Shown here: piece by piece, positions 1-10,378 of the stretch
Numbering within the stretch: the stretch's first letter is position 1
Layout: each line of letters starts with the position of its first letter
Assembly (NCBI GenBank): GCA_025558095.1
Contig: JAIVFI010000025.1
Span: 248,001-312,000, forward strand
DNA length: 64,000 bases
DNA from: Hyaloraphidium curvatum
Lineage: Eukaryota; Monoblepharomycota; Hyaloraphidiomycetes; Hyaloraphidiales; Hyaloraphidiaceae
Reading direction: 5' to 3'
Notes under the pieces: generated by a model
The model's input: the letters and a program-made list of their open reading frames with translations, nothing else
What the model was told of the DNA's origin: nothing
Database searches by the model: none
Program-made: the position numbers and the translations under genes

Positions 1-353
1 ACGCCTCGCTGCGCCGCGCGCAGCTCGCCGACCGGGGCGTCTCGCAGCGGCCCGTCCGCGAGGGCGCCGCGCGGACCCTGGCGGACCAGTACCAGGTGGA
101 GCTGCTGGGGGCGCACATGCTGCCGACCGACCTGCGGGCGTGGATTGCGCGGCTGGTGGCGCTGGGTGTCGAGGCCGAGGTGCAGCTCGCGGACGTGGAC
201 CCGTCGACGGAGGCGCTGTGCGCCGTCGCGGCGGAGGACGGGGGCAGGGCGGCGGACGCGGGGCAGTACCAGGCGGGGTGGAAGGTGCTCTCGCGCGTCG
301 ATACCAGGGGCGGGCTGCTTGCGAGCAAATACCGGTCGCGGCGAGATTCGTAG
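1..353 (+). CDS. 3' end of an unidentified gene (5' truncated)
   Basis: An open frame enters from the left edge (codons in phase with position 3) and stops at 353, giving about 116 residues. It is rich in Ala, Arg and Leu, with a segment around ELLGAHMLP and a C-terminal tail ending SKYRSRRDS. I do not recognise the family. The frame stays open for its whole length in GC-rich DNA, which is weak evidence of coding. Support comes from its stop lying about 170 bp before the TFIIH p62 start on the same strand, a spacing like that of the other genes here. It could be a terminal exon preceded by introns outside the window. Confidence 0.4.
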   Translation, partial: ASLRRAQLADRGVSQRPVREGAARTLADQYQVELLGAHMLPTDLRAWIARLVALGVEAEVQLADVDPSTEALCAVAAEDGGRAADAGQYQAGWKVLSRVDTRGGLLASKYRSRRDS

Positions 354-522
354 ATGGTTGATCGGCGTCGCCGTAAACACACCCCAGAACTATCACCTAT
401 ACCCATCGGTTCCGCCTGTGGACGCGCCAGAATGGCGTCCGGCGTGAAGCGCAAGGCCGCAGAGGCGCCGATCTTCTCCTGCCCGACAATCATGAAGGTG
501 CCTGGCTCCCGCAGCCTTCGCA

Positions 523-2376
523 ATGCCGCTCGCTCAACCTCGCGTCCCCGCGAAGAAACGCGTCGGCACGCTCGAGGTCTTTGGCGACGGCATCGCGTGG
601 ACCGAGGCGCCGGACGTGGGCGCTGCGCCGGCCATCGGCGCGGTGTTCGTGCCGTTCGAGCGCATCAAGAGCCAGGCCGTCAACGCGGCGACGTCGGCAA
701 AGGTGCTCCTGCGCGTCAACCTCGCCGAGCGGCTGCCCGACGGCACCGACGCCTTGACCTTCAACTTCCCCGGCGGGCCCGAGGAGGCCGCCGAGGCGCG
801 CGACGCGCTCAAGGAGGTGATCGGCGGCGCCCTCAAGCGCGCCGTCGCGCAGCCGCAGTTGTCGGCCGGCCCGCTGCCGACTGCGGAGGACCTCACGCTG
901 CGGCGGGCGCTGCTCGAGGGGGACCGGGACCTGAAGCGGCTGCACCGCGAGCTGGTCGTCGAGGGCGCCGTGGCCGAGGAGGACTTTTGGGAGCTGCGAC
1001 AGGACCTACTGGCGGACTTCCGGCTGCAGCGAAACCAGCGCAAGGGAATCGCGCACGGCGCCGCGGCGGAGGCGCCGGTCAAGGCGTCCGGCCGCAGCAG
1101 CAAGGTCTCCTTGACGCCCGAGGCGATCCAGAAGATCTTTGCGCAGAACCCGGCCGTGTACCGGGCGTACCAGGAGAACGTGCCGGACAAGGTGTCGGAG
1201 AAGGATTTCTGGACGCGGTACCTTGCCGAGCAGATGCGCGATGATGGGCCTCTGGCAAAGAGTCACGACGCGTTGTTCGACAGCACGCTTCCTGCGGACG
1301 GTGGGCGTGGCCGTGGACTCTTCTTTTCGCGCGTGACCTCAGGGACGACAGACGGCGATCGCCCGCTGCCCCGCCCGAGCATGCCCTTTATCGACCTGGA
1401 AGCGACTGCGGAGGACAATGTCAAAGTGCGAATCGCACTACTCCGGCGTGGTTTGCTCGGCTAATGCTCGGCTCCAGGACTACCAATACGGCAACAAGCC
1501 CGACCCGACAATGGTCCCGGGTGCCAACGAAAGCCGAATGGACCTGCTGCGTCGCCTCAACAAGTACTCGTCCATGGTATTGGATCAGACCGTGTCGGCC
1601 GCGCGCGGTGCGGAAGGCAGGAAGGGCATCGTCGAAAAGGTCGGCGGCCTCTTGCGCCCCCATGTCGGTCGTGGTGCTGACGGGTAACGGACGTTCCAGG
1701 AGATTGTGATCGAGGACCTTGCCGGAGAGGATCTGCAGCGGGGAATGGAGCTCCGCGTCACGGACCAGGCGCGGTACTTCCCATCCCAAACGGACAGTGC
1801 CGGCCAGCCGACAGGCATGGTAAGGGCGTTGAGGGATGCGTCTCCCTGTTCTTACGCCTCTCCGTAGACCGTGGACGCGGACGACCTGGAAGCCTTCCTC
1901 CAAAACGCAACGCAGTACAACCCGGCTCCGCAACAGGTAGGGATCTTTGGGCAGGTGATGGCTGTTGATTAAATGCGGGGCGTGTTGCAGCTTGTTGTGG
2001 ATCCTGCCTCTTGCCTGCGAGTGGTGGAGGACCTGACGAGAATCCTGGACGCGGGCGATCGAGCTGGTGAGCAACCTTGCTTGCAACGCGTTCTAGTTTC
2101 GCAGAGTGACATGTGTGTGTTCAAGGCACCCGGGTGCACGTCCCGCACGACGTGGCGTCTCTCCACCTCGCCGCTACCGAGGCGCTGCGACACTTTTGGG
2201 GCGCGTTCCCTCCGTCCACCACGAAGCAGAGGGATAAGCTGCTCCGGGTCGAAAAAGTGCTGCGCAACCAACTGGAGCAGATGCTGCGCGCCTCCGGGGA
2301 ACACAATGCCCTGCGCAGCGACGTCGCTGCCATCCAGAACGCGCTCAACCGGTTTGCCCAAGTCGTGGCAACGTGA
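523..2376 (+). CDS. GTF2H1: TFIIH core subunit p62 (Tfb1/GTF2H1)
   Basis: Structural subunit of TFIIH, acting in RNA polymerase II initiation and nucleotide excision repair in the nucleus. The first exon (523-1425) encodes an N-terminal PH-like region and then two BSD-type segments carrying the signatures EEDFWELRQDLL and EKDFWTRYLAEQM. A clear phase-0 intron spans 1426-1477. Later exons carry DQTVSAARG, the family-like ELRVTDQARYF stretch, and a C-terminal helix with EALRHFWGAFP, which resembles the LRHFW..FP segment of animal p62. Introns at about 1645-1704, 1819-1867, 1936-1992 and 2065-2130 end in AG and are 45-65 nt. The start is the first Met of the open frame. It is convergent with COX10, with the stops 21 bp apart. 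Family assignment is firm; two inner splice sites are inferred. Confidence 0.85.
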
Positions 2377-2397
2377 CATGGACACCGGAGTGGTAGA

Positions 2398-3495
2398 CTA
2401 TTCCGGCCCCTTCTTGTGAGCAATCATCAGCGCAAGCAAGATCGGGAGGTGGAGCAGGCTGGCAAAGAACAGCCGACGCGCCGTCTTCTCGCCGGGCTTG
2501 CGCCAGAACTCCACCGCGAGGCCCGTCAGGACCGCATTGGCGATCCCCGAGTCGACGAGGAAATACGCGTCCGTCAAGCCCACCCAGGTGCAGCCCCAGG
2601 TGATGGGGAAGAGCGCCAGGCTGTAGCGCAGGGACACACGGGTCGTCAGCTTCGGATCGATTACCGACATCATCCGGTACCCGGCCTTCGAGTAATCGGC
2701 GCGGAGGTTCCAGCTGAGGGAGTTGAAATGCGGGAACTGCCACGCGTACAGGATGCCGCCGAGGAGCAAGGCACCGGGATCGATGGTGCCCGTCACGGCG
2801 GTCCAGCCCATCATCGGCGGGATGGCGCCGACGACGGCCCCGACCCAGGTGTTTGCGATCGAGGTCCGCTTCAGAGGCGTGTAGACGGCGGTGTAGAGGA
2901 TGATGTTGAGGCCGCCGAGGAGCGCCGTGATCGGATTGACGAAGTGGTAGAGCACTCCGACACCAACGATTCCGGCCACGGTGCCGAAAGTGAACGCGTG
3001 CGTGGGGCTGAGCAGGTGCCGCACCAGCACGCGGTTGCGGGTGCGGGCCATCTGCGCGTCGAACGGGAACTCGACCCACTGGTTGATCGAGTTGGCCGAG
3101 CTCACGCACAGCGCGGTTCCCAGGGTCGTCCATGCCAGGGCCGAGACGTGTCCGATCGGGGGCGCGAGGGCGTACCCGCACATGGTCGTGAGCACGACCA
3201 GCGATGCCAGGCGCGCCTTCGACAGGTCGGTGTAGGACGCCAAGGCCGAGGGCGTCACGCGCTTCCATCGCACCGCGCGTTCCTGGCCATCAAGCGCCAT
3301 AACGCGCTCGCCAAAGTCGATTCCTTCGTCGGCCGGTTGCTGCCGCGCGCCGCGCGTCCCCTTCTGCGTCGTCGCCACGTGACGGACCGGCAAGCTCAGG
3401 CACACCACCGCCACCTTCGGTCCGCAGCGCGGCGCGGCCATCGCGCCCCGCAAAGGCAGGCATCGTGCGGATAACGTCACGGAACGCGCGAACAT
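2398..3495 (-). CDS. COX10: Protoheme IX farnesyltransferase (heme O synthase), mitochondrial
   Basis: Transfers a farnesyl group to heme B to make heme O for cytochrome c oxidase; an inner mitochondrial membrane protein. It is one uninterrupted frame of 365 residues. The chosen start (MFARSVTLSAR) gives an Arg/Ser/Ala-rich presequence; the frame is open further upstream, but that stretch is not conserved-looking. The UbiA-family signature N-x-W-x-E-x3-D-x2-M-x-RT is visible as NQWVEFPFDAQMART, and the second aspartate-bearing loop includes YTPLKRTSIANT. Further transmembrane helices follow, including the segments GGILYAWQFPHF and YSLALFPITWG. The C-terminus ends AHKKGPE. It is the only large intronless gene in this neighbourhood. 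It ends tail-to-tail with TFIIH p62. Confidence 0.93.
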   Translation of the reverse strand: MFARSVTLSARCLPLRGAMAAPRCGPKVAVVCLSLPVRHVATTQKGTRGARQQPADEGIDFGERVMALDGQERAVRWKRVTPSALASYTDLSKARLASLVVLTTMCGYALAPPIGHVSALAWTTLGTALCVSSANSINQWVEFPFDAQMARTRNRVLVRHLLSPTHAFTFGTVAGIVGVGVLYHFVNPITALLGGLNIILYTAVYTPLKRTSIANTWVGAVVGAIPPMMGWTAVTGTIDPGALLLGGILYAWQFPHFNSLSWNLRADYSKAGYRMMSVIDPKLTTRVSLRYSLALFPITWGCTWVGLTDAYFLVDSGIANAVLTGLAVEFWRKPGEKTARRLFFASLLHLPILLALMIAHKKGPE

Positions 3496-3611
3496 GGGCG
3501 CCAAGGCAACGAGACGGCCTGCAGGGCGACTGAGGGCAGGCACGGCGAGGCCGTTTCGTAAGGCGATCACATCAGTCAGGGCTTCACGTTTCGTGCATTT
3601 CAAGTACGTTT

Positions 3612-5431
3612 TCATTTCGAGCTGCCATCGTATGCAAGTACATGGAGCGACGAATCCGATCCGCCGGCCAAGATGAGGTTGTCCACCCAGTCCATATCGA
3701 GCACTTTGTTGCCCGCGTCCTGCGCGGGGGTCGAGAAGAGCGCGCTGTCGCTCCGAATGTCCCAGATCTTCACCAGGGAGTCGTAGGAGGCCGTTGCAAA
3801 CGCATAGTCGTTCGACGCAGACCATTTCACCGCGCTGATCCAGCCCTGGTGGCCTGAAAACTTCAACTTGACAGCATTGCCGTCTGAGGGAAAATCGTCA
3901 GCGCCAAGCGAGTAGGCCTCAAGAGCGATGACACATCACCTGACACCCGAGCATCCCATATGCGAGCAACGCGATCCGAATGTCCCGTAACAATCAGGCC
4001 CGCGACCTTGGAAACGTCAATTGCGTTGACGGCCTTGTCCGACGTCTGCAAGCCAGTGTAAGTCGCCACACCGGAGACCATCACCGCGCGATACAACCAT
4101 CGTCCTCGTGTTTATTCCGGTTTCCATGTCCCATCGTCGAATAGAGTGGTCCATACTCCCCGACAAGAGCGCACGTCCATCCGCAGTCCCGTCGAAGCAA
4201 ACACAGGAGACACCCGCCGAATGGCCCTCAAATGACCTCAGGGGTGCCTGCGGTCCTCCGGGTAAGGCCATGTCGAAGCAGAGCTACGCCGGAAACAGCC
4301 ACCTTGACAGGCACGTCGCTCTCAGCGTCGCCTCTCCTCCGCTTAGACGGTCTCGCGCCATCATCCGTTTGTACTTGGTCCAGGTCATCCGTGGATGTCG
4401 TCCACAGCTTGACCGTTCCGTCAAATGAAGCGCTGGCAAACTGCGGGGCAGAGTTGCAAAGAGTTGGCGCCGAGATCGGGGAATGGCACTCGAGCTTACA
4501 TGACGGGAATCCATGGACACAGCTAGGGCATCGACGCTGCTCGCGTGGCCAACACAGGTGAAGGAGACCGACGGCATCCATCGTTCGTCAAGCTGAGGAC
4601 CGGGTGTCACCCCAAAGCAACCATGCGCTGCTTCAGGTCAACCAAACCTTCCAAGCCGTAATACGCTGGTCCGATCCGCCTGTCAGACAATGCTCGTGAC
4701 TCGTTCCGTCTGTTCGTTTCGGTGAAAAGGTGCAAGGGTAGTTGGACATCAGCCTCGTACCTCTCGGAAACCACCACCCAACAGCCTTGACCGGGTCCTT
4801 TCCGGCAGCGAGAGTAGCAACACAGGCTCCGCTCTTGTTCCACACCCTGGCGCTACCATCGTAGCAGCCCGTCAGGATAACCTGGCTGTCCCACCGACGC
4901 ACGTCAATATCCAGGGCGTGGGACAGCAAGCGGCCTGCTCACGAGCTACTGTTGCCCGATACTGATGAAACCCAATCTGGATGCGGAAAGCCGCCGATCT
5001 CGGAGGGCGGCCGCGCCGAAGGCAGGTACTCCAGAACCACTGTCGTTTCCTTGCAAAGATGCCTCGTCAGAGTGTCCCCATAGCTGCCCAGCGGCGACTG
5101 ATCTCATACCAGCGACAAGGCGTTGGAGGTAACGTGCTCCAGCAGGCTTGTCCTCAGAAACTGCCCGTCAACCAGGAAATCGAAGGGAACAGGAGTCTCT
5201 GCGGTCGATCGGACTTCAGCGATGTGGCCACAGCGGACTGTCGGTCCAGCAACCTCTTGCGAGAACGTGATTCACAATCTCCGAGAGGCCATAGCGCTTC
5301 AGCGACGCCGGCAACAGCATGCCGGTCTCTGGAATCCTGTACTGCTCATGCTTCGTGACAAACTCGACCCGGACCTGGCGATCCTGGGCCACCGCAGGCT
5401 CCCGGGCACCGTCTGCGCCCGGCCCCGCCAT
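3612..5431 (-). CDS. WDR12: Ribosome biogenesis WD40 protein Ytm1/WDR12
   Basis: Subunit of the nucleolar Erb1-Nop7-Ytm1 (PeBoW) complex needed for 60S maturation. The N-terminal exon begins MAGPGADGAREP and encodes an NLE domain (QVRVEFVTKHEQYRIPE), continued in the next exon by DFLVDGQFLRTSLLEHV, close to the DFL..GQFLR segment of WDR12. WD40 blades follow in separate short exons: ILTGCYDGSARVWN, a blade with SFTCVGHASSVDALAV, FASASFDGTVKLW, LLSGSMDHSIRRWD, IVTGHSDRVARIWD and FATASYDSLVKIWD. The final blade ends AYDGSSK. At least six introns of about 50-60 nt are needed to join the frames, and I have not fixed every junction. The NLE plus WD40 order distinguishes it from generic WD40 proteins; NLE1/Rsa4 is the alternative but is longer. 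Confidence 0.83.
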
Positions 5432-5523
5432 TGCAGCTGCAGAGGAGGCGGGCCTCCAGTGTTGACTTGATTGGAGAGACAAGGGACTTGCTTGGTCAAG
5501 GCAAGCACGGAGCACGGACCAAC

Positions 5524-6616
5524 ATGGCGGAAGTAGAGGCTTCCGCCCCAGCCGACGGGGTGGAATCGGAGCAGGAGGCTTTGAAGTCGGTCCTCGTTAG
5601 TCCGGAGGAGGTACCCTACAGCCCCAGCGGCGAAGAGATCGTTCGTCTGAGAATCGCCGGTCTCGCCCAGTTCAACGTGAAGCACCCCCTGCAGTACTCC
5701 TGGACTCTGTGGTGCGCAGAACTTGACGTCGTGATGCGCTGCCTGGAGAGCCTGATGTGCTCGCCAGGTACGACTCCCCCGCCAAGAGGATGACGACGGC
5801 CAACTGGTCGCAGAACCTGAAGAAGCTGATTTCCTTCGACACCGTGGAGGTGAGGCGGGTTCTTGGTGTGTTGGCTTTGGTAAGCATTGCTCATTGGCGG
5901 TCTCCCCCGTACAGGACTTCTGGGGGTGGGTATGGGGTTCTCGGGGGGAGGGGCACGCTTGACAATGGTCCGGCAGGGTCTACAACAACATCATCAAGGC
6001 CTCGGACTTGACGGCCGGCTCCAACTACCACTTCTTCAAAACCGGCGTTCAGCCGATGTGGGGTGAGCACCTGGATGGGTCCCTGGCCACAAGAAGGGTC
6101 GGTTAAGCGCTGGTTTTCAGAGGACCCTGCCAACTCCAAAGGAGGCAAGTGGACTCTGAACGTGCCGCGGAATAGGAAGGCAGAGCTCGATCTGCTGTGG
6201 CTGTACACTGTGAGGACCGCGGCGGGGTGCTTTGGCTGAGTTGCCGAACTTACGCGGCGGCCGCAGATGCTGGGGTTGATTGGGCAGACGTTGGAGGACT
6301 CGAACGAGATCACGGGCGCAGTTGTTTCTATCCGGGCCAAGGGCGACCGGATAGCTATCTGGACGAAGACCGCTGGTGGGATCCGTCTATCGTTGCTCTA
6401 TTCTGCCATGTTCAAGCCCTGTCTGCAGCGGACAAGGAGGTGCAAGAGAAAATTGCGTAAGTGGTTCCATCTGGCCTTCTCGCCTGAAGGCCGCGTTGAC
6501 CGTTCCGCAGGCGAGCATGGAAGCAGGAATTGTCCGTGCCTGACACTGAGCAGCTTGGATACCTTCCACACGCCGAGGCGAGTGCAAAGGCTCCCAAGGA
6601 TGCGTATACCGTGTAG
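5524..6616 (+). CDS. EIF4E: Eukaryotic translation initiation factor 4E
   Basis: Binds the mRNA 5' cap to recruit ribosomes through eIF4G. Six introns (for example 5711-5765 and one starting after ...TFFDTVE-like codons near 5850) split a protein of about 225 residues. The core has HPLQYSWTLWYD, the first cap-stacking Trp in TTANWSQNLKK, the second in QPMWEDPANSKGGKW, and the phosphate-binding basic segment SIRAKGDRIAIW. Both early tryptophans (YSWTLW) are retained, as in class I eIF4E rather than 4E-HP. The C-terminus LGYLPHAEASAKAPKDAYTV matches the family's cap-loop end. The start codon opens an acidic N-terminal extension beginning MAEVEASAPADG. Convergent with PGDH, stops 28 bp apart. 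A candidate partner is encoded at 10379-12964. Confidence 0.92.
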
Positions 6617-6644
6617 CACCCAGGAAAAGACTGTGTCAATCCCG

Positions 6645-8361
6645 CTAGTCGACAATGAGCCGCACGAGCACGTTTTCCGGTAGTCGTGTCAATGCAGCGT
6701 AAACGCTGTTCAGTCCTTTTGCATCGTCCACGCTGAGGTCGGCGACGAGGTACGAGAAGGCTCCTCTCGAATCACAGACTTGCTTCTCGATATTGTACTC
6801 GGAAAGGATGCGGTTAATTTGCTGTCCCAACAAAGAATTAGAACGGTTCACGCGCCCCCGCAAAAGCTACCCACCCGCAAAACACCGGGAACGTTCTGGT
6901 GCACGTTGAGAACCCTGATCCTGCTGCTGTTTGGCGGAATGGGCCGAACATCTGCGGACAAACGCGTTGGCCTCGGGATCACGCAAAGGTACGATGTGCC
7001 CACCTATACCCGGGAAGTTCACGCTATTGCTGCTGTTGCCGCTGTTCAGGTAGCGAGTCATCGCAGTGGCCACCTCAACCCCGATGGCGCTCTGCGCTTC
7101 CTCCGTCGAGCCTCCTGCGGGGATGCGGGGACAAATATGTCGATTAGGGCGTCCGCGAAATGATCGACCACCCAAGTACCAATATGAGGGGTCAGCAGGG
7201 TATTGGGGCAGCCTTGAAGCTCGGTCTTAAAGTCTTTCCCGTTGGCTTCGGGCTCCCAGGGAAAGACGTCCACGTAGCCTCCTGCTAACGCCCTATTCCG
7301 CAGCGCTGGGGCGAGTGCAGACAGGTCCACGACCGAACCCCTGCTCGCGTTGAGCAAATAGCTTCCCGGCTATAAGGTGGAAGTCGGTCTGTTGGCCTGT
7401 GATCAAAACACCCCAGCGAAGCACTCGAACCTTCATCAGACCAATCTCCCTCGGCCCAATCATGTTCTTCGTCTCGGGAGTCTCGGGCACGTGGAGTGTC
7501 ACAAAGTCCGCTTGAACGCAAGTCAATCATTCGTAGAAATTCCGGCGGCGGAGCCATACCCGTCTGCAGCAGCTCATCCAGCCGCACGAGACTGCGGGCT
7601 GTTCCAAGAGCCATGATCTGAAGCGTGTCGAAAAAGATGACCTTCATCCCCACGGCTTCCGCCAAGACGCTAAGCTGGCTCCCGATGTGACCGTATCCGA
7701 CGATGCCAAGCACTTTCCCGCGGACCTCGAAGCAATTGTCCGTCACGCGGTTGAAAACACCGCGGTGCATTTCCGTGTTGCGGTCCCCGACCTGACGAGC
7801 AAGCGCAATGATCTGACCCAGAATGAGCTCGGCTTGTAGAGGAGAACGGTTACGTCCAGAAGTCGACACGGGCGGGGCGTAACCCACCAACGCTGCGGCT
7901 GTTGCTGAACGGCGAATTGAAGACAGCGATACCGTGGGACGCAGCATACTCCAGATCGACCTGGTTGGTCCCGATGCAGAAGCAGCCGATCACGAGCAGC
8001 TTCTTGGCCTCCTTCAGGACCTCGGCAGACAGCTTCGTCTTGCTCCTGATCCTTCCGTAAGCCCCTCTCCGCATTCCCGGCAGCATGTGGCCCAGACCTA
8101 ATTCCAATGGCATGGACATCCCGTATCTTCTCCTTCAGGACATCCAAAGGCAGGCTCTTGGTGTGGGCCTCCACTTGGTAGCCCGCCGACTCGAGGATTT
8201 TGATCCCCGTAGCATTCACGTTCTCCAGAAGCAGGACCTTTATCTCCGTCGCTGGCAGCAGTGCAGAGCACGACTATCAGCTCGACTCCATTGCATCGAC
8301 CACCGGAGCCCCACTGTCGAACATTGCGAGCGTGTGAAAACGCGCAAGGGAGCGGCAGCAT
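6645..8361 (-). CDS. PHGDH: D-3-phosphoglycerate dehydrogenase, SerA/Ser3 type with ACT domain
   Basis: Oxidises 3-phosphoglycerate to 3-phosphohydroxypyruvate, the first step of the phosphorylated serine pathway. It resembles the E. coli SerA/yeast Ser3 form more than the long animal/plant form. The N-terminus carries IKVLLLENVNATG and IGCFCIGTNQVDL. The Rossmann NAD site is GIVGYGHIGSQL. Catalytic Arg lies in NASRGSVVD, Glu in DVFPWEPEAN and His in LLTPHIGGSTEEAQ. A C-terminal ACT domain starts RILNVHQNVPGVLR and continues INRILSEYNIEK. At least six short introns are required. The start at 8361 is inferred: it gives a short leader, and a 52-nt intron then restores the frame. This start is only 36 bp from the divergent RBM39 start. 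Confidence 0.92.
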
Positions 8362-8397
8362 GCCATACAGCTCGACTGGCGCGGCGGGAATCCAATG

Positions 8398-10350
8398 AGC
8401 GACGACGTTCTGCAGCTGATCGAGGCGCCCTTCCGAAAGGTAGAGTGGCGATGCAGCTCGACATGGCTCGAGGTTGACCGCCCCGCGCGCTCAGCAGGCC
8501 AGCGGCGACGACGCTGCGCGCGAGAAAGCGGAGCCATCGGAAAGCCGGTCGTCGCATGGACATCGCGAGCGCGAACGCGACGAGCGCGATGGCGAGCGCT
8601 CGAGGTGGGCGGGCCGCCATGGGCGCGGGTTGCGGCTGACCCCGAGAGCAGGCGCGAGTCCGACCGGAGGCGGGAGGACGACGACGAACGCCGGCACAGC
8701 AGCTCGAAGCGCAAGCGGAGCCCGTCGGAGGCGAGCGATGGCAGGCGCCGGGAAAAGGACCGTCATCGCCGGGATTCGCGTTCCAGGTCGAGGCGGAGGG
8801 AGCGCTCTCGCGAGGATCGTCGCCGGGACGAATCGCGCGGCCGGGACGACCGGAGCTCCCACCGGTCGCGCCGCTCGGACGAGCGCTCGGAGCGGGCGAA
8901 CGGGAGCGATGGACGCGGGAGTCGGAGGAACCGGAGCCGGGACGGCGACTCGGAGCGGCGCAGGAGGGAGTCCTCGCGCGACGCGGACAGGAGGCATGAC
9001 GACCGGCGCCGTAGCCCGGACCCGTCCCGCCGCGCGCCTGTCAAGTGAGTTGCACTGATGAGCACGACGGTGTGGCGTTGCTCATCGTACCGTGGACGCC
9101 CAGACGCCCTGCTTCGCCGCCATTGAGCGACCTTGAACGCGACAAACGCACCGTTTTTTGTATGCAGCTGGCGGCCAGGCTTCGCGAGAAGGAGCTATCG
9201 GCCTTTTTCGAGTCAGTCGGTCGCGTCCGCGATGCCCGAATCATCACGGACAGGAACTCGGGCCGGTCTAAAGGGTAGGTGGCGACAAGCTCCGCTCCGA
9301 TGACTTGAATCTGATCGCCTTGCGCGCGCAGGGTGGGGTACGTTGAATTCTACGAGGAATCATCAGTGCCGGCCGCCATCGCCTTGACCGGGCAGAAGCT
9401 CCTAGGCATCCCGATCATAGTCACTCTCACGGAGTCCGAAAAGAACAGACTCGCGGAGGCTGAAAAGGCCGCGTAGGGTTTGCAAGCCGCTGTGGTTGGG
9501 CCCCGCTCACTGTTTCCACAGCCAAGCGCTCGCTGCGGGAATCAGTGTGGGCGGCCGCTACGGCACTCCGGTCAGCCGCCTCTACATTGGCAACGTTCAC
9601 TTCAACCTCACGGAAGTCGATATCCGGCAAGTTTTCGAACCATTCGGGCCTGTGGAAAGCGTCAGCCTTCACCTGGAAACAGATGGCCGGTCGAAAGGGT
9701 ACGCCTTTGTTCAGTTCAAGCACACGGACGATGCGCGGAAGGCGCTTGAGCAGATGAACGGCTTCGAGTTGGCTGGGCGGCAGCTCAAGGTGGAGTACGT
9801 CGCGGAAAAGGCACTGGCGGCTCCACCGGCGTCTTCGCTGTCTCTGAGCATCGATGAAGGAGGTAGGATTTCGAGCGTGGACGTGCCGGCGAAGCTGACG
9901 GACGGACCCTGCGACTCAGAAACCAACTTTGCGATGAACGCGCAGACGAGGGCTGAATTGATGCAGAAGCTCGCCGCCAGGTCGTCAAGTGATCTATTCC
10001 AGCCCCAGCCAAAGCCGAAACCTCAGTCATCCTCCATCCGCCTCACGAACATGTTCGATCCTGAGGAGTAAGCAACCGCCGGGCAACTTGCAAACACTGG
10101 CTGATGGGAGCTCTCGCCTTTCAGAGAAACTGAACCTAACTGGGACGAGGAAATAGCGGAGGACGTGGCTTCGGAGGCCGGGAAGTACGGCAAGGTCGTC
10201 AAGCTGCGGGTTGACAAGAACTCGCAGGGCCACGTCTACATCACTTTCGACTCGCCGGCATCTGCACAGTCAGCTATCGCTGCCTTGAACGGCAGATGGT
10301 TCTCGGGCAAGCAGGTTGTAGCGTCCGTGGTTCCCGATTCATCCGTGTAG
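8398..10350 (+). CDS. RBM39: RBM39/CAPER-type splicing factor (RS domain plus three RRMs)
   Basis: U2AF65-like SR protein acting in 3' splice-site selection and transcription coupling in the nucleus. Exon 1 encodes [15 protein letters not shown]. After two short introns a long Arg/Ser/Asp/Glu-rich RS region (about 8660-9044) follows. RRM1 has [11 protein letters not shown] and GYVEFYEES, split by an intron after GRSKG. RRM2 has [13 protein letters not shown] (RNP2) and [10 protein letters not shown] (RNP1). A linker ends [12 protein letters not shown], and a UHM-type third RRM ([17 protein letters not shown], then [10 protein letters not shown]) ends at 10350. The domain order RS-RRM-RRM-linker-UHM, with the conserved NMFDPEE motif before the UHM, is diagnostic. 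Intron junctions at the RS region, RRM1, RRM2 and UHM all join in frame. It is convergent with the next gene, stops 28 bp apart. Confidence 0.92.
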
Positions 10351-10378
10351 CCCTAGCTGCTCCTCAATCGGACAAAGT

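Noticed and set aside
354-1244. Long arginine-rich frame over the TFIIH p62 exon
   Set aside because: Shadow frame; the p62 frame has family motifs and this one has none.
5524-6616. Class II 4E-HP instead of eIF4E
   Set aside because: Both tryptophans of YSWTLW are retained; class II proteins replace them with other aromatic residues.
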